A DNA stretch of 64,000 nucleotides from CAZPRY01 sp964589175 (lineage in GTDB: Bacteria > Fidelibacterota > UBA2242): positions 10,264 to 74,263 of the forward strand of contig CAZPRY010000017.1 in the NCBI GenBank assembly GCA_964589175.1, given 5' to 3'. The notes under the pieces were generated by a model. It saw only the letters and a list, made by a program, of their open reading frames with translations. It was not told the origin of the DNA and made no database searches. Numbering within the stretch: the stretch's first letter is position 1; each line of letters opens with the position of its first letter. Position numbers and translations under genes: made by a program. Below, in pieces: positions 26,334 through 35,500 of this stretch.

Positions 26334-26663
26334 CTAGGATTTATTCGGCGTATTCTGCTCCGCTTCCGGATTCCCTTGTTCCGAATTCTTGGGACTTTTT
26401 ATTTTCATTTCGATGAAGTTCGTCTTTAGGTCTGACAGCATTTTTTCCATAATTCGTGATTCGTTCTCATTGCGATTTCCAGCGGTTTTGCTGTGCAGCA
26501 TTTCGATAATATCGATCGTCAGGGCCGCCTCCTGCAGATTGCATTCCGCTTTCCGGGTGATCGGATTCAGCTGCTTGCCGAGCTGAATCCAGGCGCTCGA
26601 AGCCAGGGACTGGATCAGGCTCAGGAACAGGATTTGATTTCGGTCGAATTCTTTATCAGCCAT
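26334..26663 (-). CDS. DUF1844 family protein
   Basis: A ~109-aa cytosolic protein with the DUF1844 pattern: FLSLIQSLASSAWIQLG, then NLQEAALTIDIIEMLHSKTAGN, then a short helical region and a charged tail. DUF1844 proteins are widespread in FCB bacteria and Acidobacteria; function is unknown. ATG 26663 is preferred over the upstream frame start at 26669. It sits 8 bp after recG and 43 bp before the DUF2723 gene in a long minus-strand run. Confidence 0.8.
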   Translation of the reverse strand: MADKEFDRNQILFLSLIQSLASSAWIQLGKQLNPITRKAECNLQEAALTIDIIEMLHSKTAGNRNENESRIMEKMLSDLKTNFIEMKIKSPKNSEQGNPEAEQNTPNKS

Positions 26664-26671
26664 TGCCACCT

Positions 26672-28789
26672 CTACAGAACGTTCACAAATTCCATGTACT
26701 CCGCATAATTTTTCAATAAGTGAGTACGAATCGCCTGGTTTTCCATCCGGCGCAGATGCGGATCGTGTTCCAGCAGGCGGAAAGCCTCCTCCCGTGCGGT
26801 CTTCAACAATGGATAATCCAGGATCAGGTCGGCAATTTTCATTTTCGGTATGCCATGCTGGCGGGTACCGTAGAACTCGCCGGGACCGCGTAATTTAAGG
26901 TCTTCCTCAGAGATTTCAAAACCGTTCGTCGAGGAGAGAATCGTCTCGATACGCTGGTGCGAGGTTTCGCTACGCTTGCGTTCCACGAGTGCGCAGACGC
27001 CGGTTTTTTCGCCGCGCCCGATGCGTCCGCGCAGCTGGTGCAGTTGCGTAAGCCCGAAGCGTTCCGCATTTTCAATGACCATGACTGTGGCGTTGGGGTT
27101 GTCGACCCCCACCTCGATGACCGTTGTACTCACCAGGATGTCGGTGGTTCCATCGGCGAAGCTGTTCATCACGCTCTCTTTGTCCTGCGAATTCATGCCG
27201 CCGTGAATGAGGGCCAGGCGCAGTTCCGGGTAAACGTGTTTGCGCAGGTATTCAAAGCCCTGGATGGCGGCGTTCAGGTCGAGTTTTTCGGACTCCTCGA
27301 TCAGCGGGTAGACGATGTAGGCCTGGTTGCCGTTTTGGACCTGTTCGCGGATGTAGCTGTAGACATCGGCCAGTTTGTCCTCGTTCACCAGGCGCGTGAT
27401 GATTTTCGCTTTGCGGCTGGGCAGTTCATCGATCACCGAGACATCCATGTCGCCGTAGAGTGTCATGCTGAGCGTGCGCGGTATCGGCGTGGCGGTCATA
27501 ACCAGCACGTCGGGATTCAGTCCTTTGGCAATCAGCTGTCCGCGCTGCAGCACGCCGAAGCGGTGCTGTTCGTCGATAATGGCCAGGGCCATGTTCTTGA
27601 ATTCGACATTCTCCTGGATCAGGGCGTGCGTGCCGACGACCAGTTGTACCTCTCCGCTTTGAATACCGGTCAGGATGGAGTCGCGTTCGCTTTTTTTCTG
27701 GCCGCCGATCAGGAGTCGGATTTCGATGCCGAACGCGCCGGTGAATTTACCCAGGTTGCGGTAATGTTGTTCGGCCAGGATTTCGGTCGGCGCCATGAAA
27801 GCAACCTGGTAGCCGTTGCTGATGGCGATGCTGGCCGCGAGCAAGGCGACGATCGTTTTCCCGGAACCGACATCGCCCTGCACCAGGCGATTCATGGTTT
27901 CGGGCGCTTTCATGTCGCGCCAGATTTCTTTTACAACCCGCTTCTGCGCCGCCGTCAACTCAAAGGGCAGTTTTTCATAAATGCTTTTCAGCAGTGAGCC
28001 CGGCGAATCGTAAGTAAAAGGCTTTTTCAGGGCTTTGATGCCGCTGCGTTTGACGGCCAGCATGAGCTGCAGGTAAAAGAGTTCTTCGAATTTGAAGCGC
28101 GCGCGGGCCGCCTCCAGCGATGTCATCGATTCGGGGAAATGAATTTCGCGCAAAGCCGCGCTGATCCCGGGCAGCCGGTATTTTTCGAGTACGAATTGCG
28201 GCAGGATTTCCCCGATCTCGGGGGGCAGATTTTCGACGGCCGGCTTGAGCAAGCGGCGGAATCCGCGACTGTCCAGGCCGACCCGTTTCAGCCCGGCGCC
28301 GGACGGGTAGAGCGGGATGATGCGGGCGGTGTGCAGCGTGTCCCAGTCCTCGGCTTCGAGCTTGTCGTAATCAGGATGAACGATCTGGTAGCCGTTGAAA
28401 AATTCGACCTTGCCGCTCATGGCGACGGCGTCGCCGCTTTCGAAGACATTTTTGATATAATTAACGCCGTTAAACCAGACGCAGGTGATCTGCCCGCTCT
28501 CGTCGCCGACCAGGACCTGGTAGTAGCTGCGCCTTCGGGTTTTGGCGAGGTGCTGGGACAGAACTTTGCCGACAATCGTCGCCTCTTCGCCGGCGTGCAG
28601 TTTAGCGATCGGCGTAATCGTGCTGCGGTTGAGGTAACGACGCGGAAAATGATAGAGCAGGTCGAAAAAAGTGAACAGCCCGGCTTCATTCAGAACGGCG
28701 GCTCGTTTGGGCCCTACGCCTTTGATATAGGTGATTTCGGTTTCGGGTTTCAGACTTGCACCGGGTTTCGCACTGGTTTGGAACGCCAA
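26672..28789 (-). CDS. recG: ATP-dependent DNA helicase RecG
   Basis: Branch-migrating helicase that rescues stalled replication forks and acts on R-loops. The 705-aa chain has the N-terminal wedge domain (ITYIKGVGPKRAAVLNEAG, FPRRYLNRSTI, an OB fold), then the SF2 helicase core: Walker A GDVGSGKT, MAPTEILAEQHY, Walker B IIDEQHRFGV, TATPIPRTL, then VIEVGVDNPNATVM and QLRGRIGRG. The start is TTG at 28789, since no in-frame ATG precedes the conserved domain. It lies 9 bp after the DUF4139 gene. Confidence 0.97.
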   Translation of the reverse strand: MAFQTSAKPGASLKPETEITYIKGVGPKRAAVLNEAGLFTFFDLLYHFPRRYLNRSTITPIAKLHAGEEATIVGKVLSQHLAKTRRRSYYQVLVGDESGQITCVWFNGVNYIKNVFESGDAVAMSGKVEFFNGYQIVHPDYDKLEAEDWDTLHTARIIPLYPSGAGLKRVGLDSRGFRRLLKPAVENLPPEIGEILPQFVLEKYRLPGISAALREIHFPESMTSLEAARARFKFEELFYLQLMLAVKRSGIKALKKPFTYDSPGSLLKSIYEKLPFELTAAQKRVVKEIWRDMKAPETMNRLVQGDVGSGKTIVALLAASIAISNGYQVAFMAPTEILAEQHYRNLGKFTGAFGIEIRLLIGGQKKSERDSILTGIQSGEVQLVVGTHALIQENVEFKNMALAIIDEQHRFGVLQRGQLIAKGLNPDVLVMTATPIPRTLSMTLYGDMDVSVIDELPSRKAKIITRLVNEDKLADVYSYIREQVQNGNQAYIVYPLIEESEKLDLNAAIQGFEYLRKHVYPELRLALIHGGMNSQDKESVMNSFADGTTDILVSTTVIEVGVDNPNATVMVIENAERFGLTQLHQLRGRIGRGEKTGVCALVERKRSETSHQRIETILSSTNGFEISEEDLKLRGPGEFYGTRQHGIPKMKIADLILDYPLLKTAREEAFRLLEHDPHLRRMENQAIRTHLLKNYAEYMEFVNVL

Positions 28790-28798
28790 CGATCTTGC

Positions 28799-30181
28799 TT
28801 ACCAATCTCTCTGAAAGGTATATTGCACCACGACGGTTTGGTTAGGGGGTACGGTCAATGGGAAGAGCAGCAGCGCATTACTGATTTTCCGGTACTGATG
28901 CGAGGCGCTCTTGACATACCAATCGCCGTTTTGAATTTCCTGCACCTCCACCTGAATTGTCTCATTTTTGCGGTTGCTGACCGTGATCGCTACACTGAGG
29001 ATTTCGGAGCGGGTTTTAGTAGTCGTGCGGTCCTTGATCGCGTGCTTGCCCTTCACGTCGAAAGCTTCTCCGACCTTGAGCTCCAGCGTGTCGTTTTTAC
29101 TCGTGTGGGCGAGGCGGTCTTCGCCGATCAGCTGCAGGGTTTTATCGATGTCTTTTTTAAAGATACGGGCCACGCCGCCGGGCAGTGGAACGCCAAGCCG
29201 GTTACTTTCTGTATTGGGAATGCGCAGTTCGACGCTCAGCGGTGCTTCGGAAGCGCGGTTGGCGGAATTCTGGAAAATGTAGATTTTATCGCCTTTCGAT
29301 TGCTTCTCATCGAAAAGGGTCACCTGCTTGATTTCGTTGTTGCGGATAGTCACGGGTCGCTGCAGATCATAGAGATGGTAGTCGAAAAATTCACGCTCTT
29401 CAAAGGCCGCGCCCTTGGCCATACTCATGACCGCCATGTCTTCCGCGTATCCGGGGACGTTGCGGGGGGAAGGGGCGCGATGGATATCACCGGCGATGAG
29501 TTTCATTTTAGCGTTCTCGTAGGTCGCCCCGGAGTTGTTTTCCAGCGAAACCCAGGAGGCAATCGACAGGTCGCGTTCGTTGCTTTCGAGCACGATGACG
29601 TACTCGGCGTGCCAGCTCAGTCCCGCAGTCAGATAACTGAGCTCGGCAGCGGTGCCGCCCTTCACTTCGGAATTCAATAACCACTGCAGAGTGGGTTGCA
29701 GAATCAGTCCTTCCGGCAGGGACGGAAATTCATAGTCGACAATGCTTCGCGTGGCGGCCACACGGATACTGCCGTCGGGCAGGCGCAGGATGATATTGGA
29801 GCCGTCGGAACTGAGCAAGATACCGCTGACTTCTTTCTCATTTTCGAGGCGGTATTGGATGGTCTCGCCGATGTATTTTCGGAAGATCTTTTCGGCGTTG
29901 ACCAGATCATATTGAAAATTCTGCTCTAAAATCTCAACCCGTCCGGGTACTTTCGGAAAATTGAAGTGCACCGAGGTCGGGTCGATTTTGGCCGAGACAC
30001 CCTCGATGCGCAATTCGGTGATCCCTTTTTGCAGTTCCACGGCGCGGGTCTGGCGGACCAGTCCCAGGTTGTTGTTATAGATCGTCACCTGGGTATCACT
30101 CCCCTCGCCGGCGAACATGCAAAGGGGTATCAACATCCAGGCCACGACCAAGAACCGTATATATTTGTTCTGGGTTGTCAT
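28799..30181 (-). CDS. Exported DUF4139 domain protein
   Basis: A 460-aa protein with signal peptide (FLVVAWMLIPLCMFAG). The C-terminal two thirds match DUF4139: LSYLTAGLSWHAEYVI, SLENNSGATYENAKMKLIAGD, YHLYDLQRPVTIRNNEIKQVTLF, then VTVSNRKNETIQVEV-like ITVSNRKNET and a final tail. The N-terminal part is the usual companion domain of this family. Proteins of this type are found in bacterial envelopes, with no known biochemical role. The start follows AGGAGAATC. It lies between valS and recG, probably without functional relation to either. Confidence 0.82.
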   Translation of the reverse strand: MTTQNKYIRFLVVAWMLIPLCMFAGEGSDTQVTIYNNNLGLVRQTRAVELQKGITELRIEGVSAKIDPTSVHFNFPKVPGRVEILEQNFQYDLVNAEKIFRKYIGETIQYRLENEKEVSGILLSSDGSNIILRLPDGSIRVAATRSIVDYEFPSLPEGLILQPTLQWLLNSEVKGGTAAELSYLTAGLSWHAEYVIVLESNERDLSIASWVSLENNSGATYENAKMKLIAGDIHRAPSPRNVPGYAEDMAVMSMAKGAAFEEREFFDYHLYDLQRPVTIRNNEIKQVTLFDEKQSKGDKIYIFQNSANRASEAPLSVELRIPNTESNRLGVPLPGGVARIFKKDIDKTLQLIGEDRLAHTSKNDTLELKVGEAFDVKGKHAIKDRTTTKTRSEILSVAITVSNRKNETIQVEVQEIQNGDWYVKSASHQYRKISNALLLFPLTVPPNQTVVVQYTFQRDW

Positions 30182-30219
30182 GCGATTCTCCTGTGAAAAA
30201 ACCGGGATAAATCGGGAGA

Positions 30220-32895
30220 TCAGCGGACCATATCCTCCATAGAATGAAGATTGGCCTTGAGTTTCTCCAATTGTTCCCGGATTGATTTTTCTTTTTCGCG
30301 TTCTTTGGCGACGACCTCGCCGGGCGCCCGCGTGATAAAACTCTCGTTATTGAGTTTATTGCGGATCGACTGCATCAGCCCTTCCAGGCGGGCTACTTCC
30401 TTCTCAAGGCGGGCCTTTTCAGCTTCGATATCGATAACGCCCTCCAATGAGATGAAGAATTCCACGCCCCGGACGACAACGGTCGATGAGGGGATGGGCT
30501 TCTGCGCGTCAGGTGAGATTTCAATGGAGGCGATCTTCACCAGGTTTTTGATGTAACCGTAAGTTTCGGGATTCCGGATCAGCTTGGTCAATTCCTGCTT
30601 GTCCGAACCACGTACGACAATGTTGAGCTGGGCGGAAGGCGCTAAGTTCAATTCGCTGCGGGCGGTACGCAGGGCTATGATCGTTTCCTGGATCGCCGCA
30701 AACTCGGTCTTGATCTCACTATCCTCCAAACGGGATTCGGCCCGCGGCCAATGTGAGACGATGATATCCGGCTCGTTGTCGGCTTTCAGTTTTTGATAGA
30801 TTTCCTCCGTGATGAATGGAGCGAAGGGATGCAGCAGCTTGAGCAAATTTTTAAGCACAAATATCGCGACAGCGAGAGCCGTGCGCTTTTCTTCGGCGGA
30901 TTGCCGATAGAACCGATCTTTGATCAGTTCGATATACCAGTCGCAGAAATCGCTCCAGATAGCATCGTAGAGAGCGCGCGCGACTTCGTCGAATCGGTAG
31001 CGATGCAGGTTGGAATTCACCTTGTGGATGGTAGCGTTCAGACGGTCCAGAATCCAGCGATCGGCCAGGTTTAATTGCAATTGCTGAGGATCGAACTTGC
31101 GGTTCAAAATATTCTCATCATCAAGATTCATGAGGATGAAACGCGACGCGTTCCAGATTTTATTCATGAAATTGCGCCCGACATCCAGACGGTCTTCGGA
31201 GAAGAGAATGTCCTGACCCTGCGGTGCGATCAGCATCACGCCGTAGCGTAGCGCGTCGGCGCCGTACTTGTCGATCAAGACCAGCGGATCGGGGGAATTG
31301 CCCAGCGATTTGCTCATCTTGCGGCCCTTGATGTCGCGGATAATGCCGGTGAAGTAGACGTCCGTGAAGGGAATTTTACCGGTGAATTCGAGGCTGGCCA
31401 TGATCATGCGGGCGACCCAGAAGAAAATAATGTCTGGCGCCGTGACCAGGTCTTCGGTCGGAAAGAAGGTCGCGAGGTCTTCGGTCTGTTCCGGCCAACC
31501 CATCGTCGAGAACGGCCACAGCCAGGAACTGAACCAGGTATCCAGGACATCGCTGTCCTGGCGTACGGCCGCCCCGCATTGCGGGCAGCGATCCGGGTCT
31601 TCCGCCAGGGCATCCATCCAGCCGCAGGCGTCGCAATAGAAAACCGGGATGCGGTGGCCCCACCAGAGCTGGCGCGAGATGCACCAATCGCGCACATTGG
31701 TCATCCAGTGATCATAGGTCTTGTACCAGCGTTCGGGATGAAAGCGGATCTGGCGTTCTTCCACCACCTTGATGGCGGGCTTGGCCAGCGGTTTCATTTT
31801 CACAAACCATTGCTCGGACAGGTAGGGTTCAACCATTACGCCGGCCCGTTCGCTGTAGCCGACGCTGTGTTTATAATCTTCGATTTTTTCGAGATAACCG
31901 AGACGCTGGAGTTCATCGACGATGATCTTGCGGGCTTCGAAACGGTCTTTGCCCGCCACCAGCGCGCCGGCCGCCTCGTTCATCGTGGCGTCGGGATTCA
32001 TGACATTGATCTGCTGCAGCTGATGGCGCAGCCCGATTTCAAAGTCGTTGGGATCGTGGGCCGGCGTGACCTTTACTGCGCCGGTTCCGAATTCGATATC
32101 GACGAAATCGTCGGCCACAACCGGGATTTCGCGGTTCACGATAGGCAGCACCAGGGTCTTGCCGACCAGCTGGTGGAAGCGCTCATCCGCCGGATTTACG
32201 GCCACGGCCGTATCGCCGAGCATCGTTTCCGGGCGCGTTGTCGCGACGGTGATATAGCCTGAACCGTCCTTGAACGGGTAGCGGAAATACCAGAGATGTC
32301 CCGCGGTCTCTTTATGCAGAACCTCCTCATCGGAAAGGGCTGTCTGCGAGACCGGGCACCAGTTGATGATGCGGCGGCCGCGATAGATCAGGCCTTTTTT
32401 ATAGAGATGCACGAAGACCGTGCGCACGGCATTCGAGAGACCTTCGTCAAGGGTGAATCGTTCGCGCTGCTGGTCGAAAGAGTAGCCGAGTTTGGTGAAT
32501 TGTTTGAAGATCAGCGATTTGTGTTTAAGGGCCCAATCCCAGACTATCTGGGTAAACGCCTCGCGTCCGTAGTCCCAGCGGGTCTTGCCACCTTCGTTGC
32601 GCAGTTTTTTCTCGACAACGTTCTGGGTGGCGATGCCGGCATGGTCCGTGCCGGGCAGCCAGAGGGTTTCATGGCCCTTCATGCGGGCGTGCCGGATCAG
32701 GATATCCTGAATGGTGTTGTTCAGTACGTGACCCATGGTGAGAATGCCGGTGACGTTGGGCGGCGGTATAACGATCGTATAGGTCGGTTTGCCGGTTCCG
32801 GTCCGGGCGTGAAAATAGCCCTTCTCTTGCCAGCTGCGGTACCAGCGGGATTCGACATCTTGCGGGTCGTAGGTCTTGGCGAGTTCGGTGGACAC
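30220..32895 (-). CDS. valS: Valyl-tRNA synthetase
   Basis: Charges tRNA-Val. The 891-aa class I synthetase carries the HIGH-type motif in PPPNVTGILTMGHVLNN, the editing (CP1) domain with TTRPETMLGDTAVAVNP, the WCISRQLWWGHRIPVFYC segment, the KMSKS motif (GRKMSKSLGN), an anticodon-binding domain, and the C-terminal coiled coil (ALEKE..., ending in helices). The start is GTG 32895 behind AAAGAGG. Secure. Confidence 0.98.
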   Translation of the reverse strand: MSTELAKTYDPQDVESRWYRSWQEKGYFHARTGTGKPTYTIVIPPPNVTGILTMGHVLNNTIQDILIRHARMKGHETLWLPGTDHAGIATQNVVEKKLRNEGGKTRWDYGREAFTQIVWDWALKHKSLIFKQFTKLGYSFDQQRERFTLDEGLSNAVRTVFVHLYKKGLIYRGRRIINWCPVSQTALSDEEVLHKETAGHLWYFRYPFKDGSGYITVATTRPETMLGDTAVAVNPADERFHQLVGKTLVLPIVNREIPVVADDFVDIEFGTGAVKVTPAHDPNDFEIGLRHQLQQINVMNPDATMNEAAGALVAGKDRFEARKIIVDELQRLGYLEKIEDYKHSVGYSERAGVMVEPYLSEQWFVKMKPLAKPAIKVVEERQIRFHPERWYKTYDHWMTNVRDWCISRQLWWGHRIPVFYCDACGWMDALAEDPDRCPQCGAAVRQDSDVLDTWFSSWLWPFSTMGWPEQTEDLATFFPTEDLVTAPDIIFFWVARMIMASLEFTGKIPFTDVYFTGIIRDIKGRKMSKSLGNSPDPLVLIDKYGADALRYGVMLIAPQGQDILFSEDRLDVGRNFMNKIWNASRFILMNLDDENILNRKFDPQQLQLNLADRWILDRLNATIHKVNSNLHRYRFDEVARALYDAIWSDFCDWYIELIKDRFYRQSAEEKRTALAVAIFVLKNLLKLLHPFAPFITEEIYQKLKADNEPDIIVSHWPRAESRLEDSEIKTEFAAIQETIIALRTARSELNLAPSAQLNIVVRGSDKQELTKLIRNPETYGYIKNLVKIASIEISPDAQKPIPSSTVVVRGVEFFISLEGVIDIEAEKARLEKEVARLEGLMQSIRNKLNNESFITRAPGEVVAKEREKEKSIREQLEKLKANLHSMEDMVR

Positions 32896-32905
32896 AATAA
32901 CCTCT

Positions 32906-33430
32906 TTAGCTTTCTAGAATTAGACTGAATGCCGTAGTGAGTTTGAGAACATTCTGGTTGGTTTGCTTCAGGCGCCGGGTAAGCACCTTGGCGACGTTCT
33001 GCATGACTTTATTGCCGATTTGAGGATAAGAGTCACAGATACGAAAAAAATCGTGTTTGGCGACTTTGCCGATTTCGCAAACGCTGACCGCCTTGACATT
33101 GGCGGAGCGTTTATAATCATCGCTGAAAAGGCCCATTTCCCCGAAGAACGGTCGTTTCTGACTGGAAAGGTGGATCAGGCTCTTTTCGCGTAAATCGGTC
33201 TGCACCTGATCGGTTTTAAGGGTCAGCGCCTGGGTGATTTCGACTTCACCGTCCAGCAGGATCAGGATCGAATCGCCGATCTCGCCCTCGACGATAATCA
33301 GTTCGCCCTTATTGAATTGCAGGGGTGTGATGATGCGGCAGAACTGTTCGATTTCCTCCAGGGACAGCGTCGAAAAGATTTCGAATTCCTGCAGGATTTT
33401 GGGACTCAGCGTACAGTTTGATTCTCTCAT
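32906..33430 (-). CDS. Stand-alone cyclic-nucleotide-binding domain protein
   Basis: A 174-aa Crp-type effector domain: LEEIEQFCRIITPLQFNKGE, EGEIGDSILILLDGEVEI, and a phosphate-binding-cassette-like segment (FFGEMGLFSDDYKRSANV), followed by helices, but no winged-helix DNA-binding domain is evident in the short C-terminus. It starts 5 bp after the stop of the K+ channel gene, so the two are almost surely co-expressed. The cassette has FGEMGLF followed by RSANV, close to the cNMP-site FGE-(X)n-R-(S/T)-A consensus, so binding is plausible. Confidence 0.8.
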   Translation of the reverse strand: MRESNCTLSPKILQEFEIFSTLSLEEIEQFCRIITPLQFNKGELIIVEGEIGDSILILLDGEVEITQALTLKTDQVQTDLREKSLIHLSSQKRPFFGEMGLFSDDYKRSANVKAVSVCEIGKVAKHDFFRICDSYPQIGNKVMQNVAKVLTRRLKQTNQNVLKLTTAFSLILES

Positions 33431-33435
33431 AAGCT

Positions 33436-34581
33436 TTATTTCAATATGATGGCTTTTTCGTTTTCCTGAATGATGTAATCATCATCGGGATTGAGACTGA
33501 CCAATACTTTGTTTTCTTCGCCCAGCGTGCGGCCGGATTGCTTCAGTTTCTTTTCAATAAAGGCGTCCAGCTGCGAAGTATCGGCGGATAAAAAAGCGGA
33601 AATTCCGATCGTTTCCACCTCGGACAGTACGCCGAGAAGCAAAAATTTATGCTGTTCTTTGAAGTATTGAAAGAGCTCCGCGTAGCTTTTCCCTTGAAAC
33701 CGGGCCGGTATCTCGGCCGTCTCGATTTTGTTTTTGCCCTTGGAGTCGAGCAGATCGGAGAGCACGTTCGTGAGGCCGGGCTCCAGAACATGCCGGGCGA
33801 TGAAGAAATCGATAAACTGATCGCTGATGAAGATCTGATCGGCCTTGGCGCGTTTAAGGTGGATTTCGTTTTCCCGGTTCATCAAGAAGGCGATCACTTT
33901 CAATTTCGGATGGTTTGACTTGATGTTCAGAGTAGCCAGGAGGGTTTTGTCATCGGCATCCTTGGCTGACAGCCGGGATAGGTTGGGCAGCAAAATCACC
34001 GCACTGGCGGCGTCGATATTGGCGCGTTCGAGGGGCGAATGCTGGGTGTAATCGCCGCGGATGTATTTTACGGTATGTTTGCGGAAACGGTCCAGGATCG
34101 TATTGATCTCCTCTTCGGGCAGGTCGTTGATCAGGACCACCCGCAGATTGATATCCGTGGAGAGCGTCAGTAAGGTTTCGATGATGGATTCGGCCGATTT
34201 ATTCCAGCCGCAAAGGATGATATGACGATCAAATTTTACGGATTCCAAGCCCTGATCCTCCCTGATTCGTTTGGCTACAAAAATGGACGATATCGTAGCC
34301 GTAATTAAAGAAACGAGTGAAACACCGGCGAACATGACGATAATTGCGATAATCCGTCCGCCCACGGTAATCGGCTTGATATCGCCGTATCCGACCGTGA
34401 AGACGGTGACAAAAGCCCACCAGACCGAATCCCAGAAACTTTTGTATTCCTGCCCGTTGCTGCCCTTTTCGAAGACCAAAACCAGAGATGAGGCGACCAG
34501 CGTGAGCAGGATGAAGACGAGTATAACGCGAAACAGGGTTCGTGTAAAAATCGATTTTATGGATTCAAAATAACTCGAAAT
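33436..34581 (-). CDS. Two-TM potassium channel with RCK domains, apparent AUU start
   Basis: Ion channel: TM1 (FRVILVFILLTLVASSLVLVF), a pore loop with selectivity filter TVGYGD, TM2 (IAIIVMFAGVSLVSLITATI), an RCK-N/TrkA-N Rossmann domain (RHIILCGWNKSAESII) and an RCK-C-like end. No ATG, GTG or TTG precedes TM1 in frame: the first ordinary start, TTG 34479, would cut TM1 off. ATT at 34581 has GAGGG 7 nt upstream and gives a 381-aa protein with complete TM1. A cyclic-nucleotide-binding protein is encoded 5 bp downstream, so the channel may be controlled by a separate cNMP-sensing subunit. Confidence 0.82.
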   Translation of the reverse strand: MSSYFESIKSIFTRTLFRVILVFILLTLVASSLVLVFEKGSNGQEYKSFWDSVWWAFVTVFTVGYGDIKPITVGGRIIAIIVMFAGVSLVSLITATISSIFVAKRIREDQGLESVKFDRHIILCGWNKSAESIIETLLTLSTDINLRVVLINDLPEEEINTILDRFRKHTVKYIRGDYTQHSPLERANIDAASAVILLPNLSRLSAKDADDKTLLATLNIKSNHPKLKVIAFLMNRENEIHLKRAKADQIFISDQFIDFFIARHVLEPGLTNVLSDLLDSKGKNKIETAEIPARFQGKSYAELFQYFKEQHKFLLLGVLSEVETIGISAFLSADTSQLDAFIEKKLKQSGRTLGEENKVLVSLNPDDDYIIQENEKAIILK

Positions 34582-34771
34582 AGGGCAGCCCTCGGTTTAT
34601 TACACGGGATTTTACTCAAATTCCGTCTGAAAATCAATGTCTGCCTGCATCGGGTGATCAATTTGACCGGGTCACGGTCGGCACGGGCCGCCTTAATGCT
34701 CCGCAGGATAAGCGTCCTAAATCCGGTGAGAGCCCTTCCTCGGGCCGCTTCGTGCGCCAGTTCCGGTGGGG

Positions 34772-35497
34772 CTAACGCGAATAAAGTTTCCAAAGACGGT
34801 CAAGCAGCTCCTCGAGCGCCTGACCGAGACGTTCGTCCCTGGCTGTGGTAATATCCGGATCGTTATGCAGGACGATATAGGGAACCCGAATGCCTTTGAT
34901 AGTGACGAACTGCGGATCGGCCGCGCTGAATTCAGGCCAGTCCACTTCGGAATAGAGTCGCTCGAGTTTCTTGTCCGGCAGACCGTGTTCGAGGATGCTG
35001 TCGGGTTTATCGGGATTGAAGCGCCGGCGGTTTTTGCGCAGCGACTCCTTGAAGGGAACGTCAATGTAAAAAATGGCGGCCCGTTCTAAAATCTCCCTGG
35101 AAAGATGCTGATAAGCGGCTTGATAGCCACCATGCTCGGAACCGCGTGAAAATTCAACCAGAGTAGTAAATTCCGCATGATAATCGGGATTGTCACGCAG
35201 GCGTTTCTGATAATTCATCGAAATCCGTTCAATCAGGAGATGCCATTGGTATTCATGCAAAAAATAACCGTCGGAGTCGGAATGCATTCTGGGTTGCTTC
35301 ATAATTTTTTCGAGAATGGCATCCTCTTCGAACCAGGTCCAGAGCATTGGGAAATCATCGATCTCATCCAGTTTCGCGATATGAAAGCGCTCTTTGCGTT
35401 TTTCCAATTCGGTCTTTTTCAAATAGTCGATAACTTCGGATTTGCCGGACGCCGGGCGGCCATTAAGAATAATTATTTCAAACAGATTATGTCCCAT
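34772..35497 (-). CDS. P-loop kinase-like protein of unknown substrate
   Basis: A 241-aa protein with Walker A GRPASGKS near residue 14 and an adenylate-kinase/uridine-kinase-like layout: DEIDDFPMLWTWFEED, RGSEHGGYQAAYQHLS, a LID-like KESLRKNRRRFNPDKPDS segment, and VLHNDP near the C-terminus. I do not recognise a specific family. It starts 3 bp after the stop of the organophosphate transporter gene, suggesting that it acts on the imported sugar or phosphorylated compound. Zeta-toxin-like folds share the P-loop but no antitoxin is visible. Confidence 0.65.
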   Translation of the reverse strand: MGHNLFEIIILNGRPASGKSEVIDYLKKTELEKRKERFHIAKLDEIDDFPMLWTWFEEDAILEKIMKQPRMHSDSDGYFLHEYQWHLLIERISMNYQKRLRDNPDYHAEFTTLVEFSRGSEHGGYQAAYQHLSREILERAAIFYIDVPFKESLRKNRRRFNPDKPDSILEHGLPDKKLERLYSEVDWPEFSAADPQFVTIKGIRVPYIVLHNDPDITTARDERLGQALEELLDRLWKLYSR

Positions 35498-35500
35498 GTT

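Noticed and set aside
28139..29680. Long plus-strand open frame (513 codons)
   Set aside because: It is antisense to recG and the DUF4139 gene, crosses the boundary of both, and its translation has no domain features.
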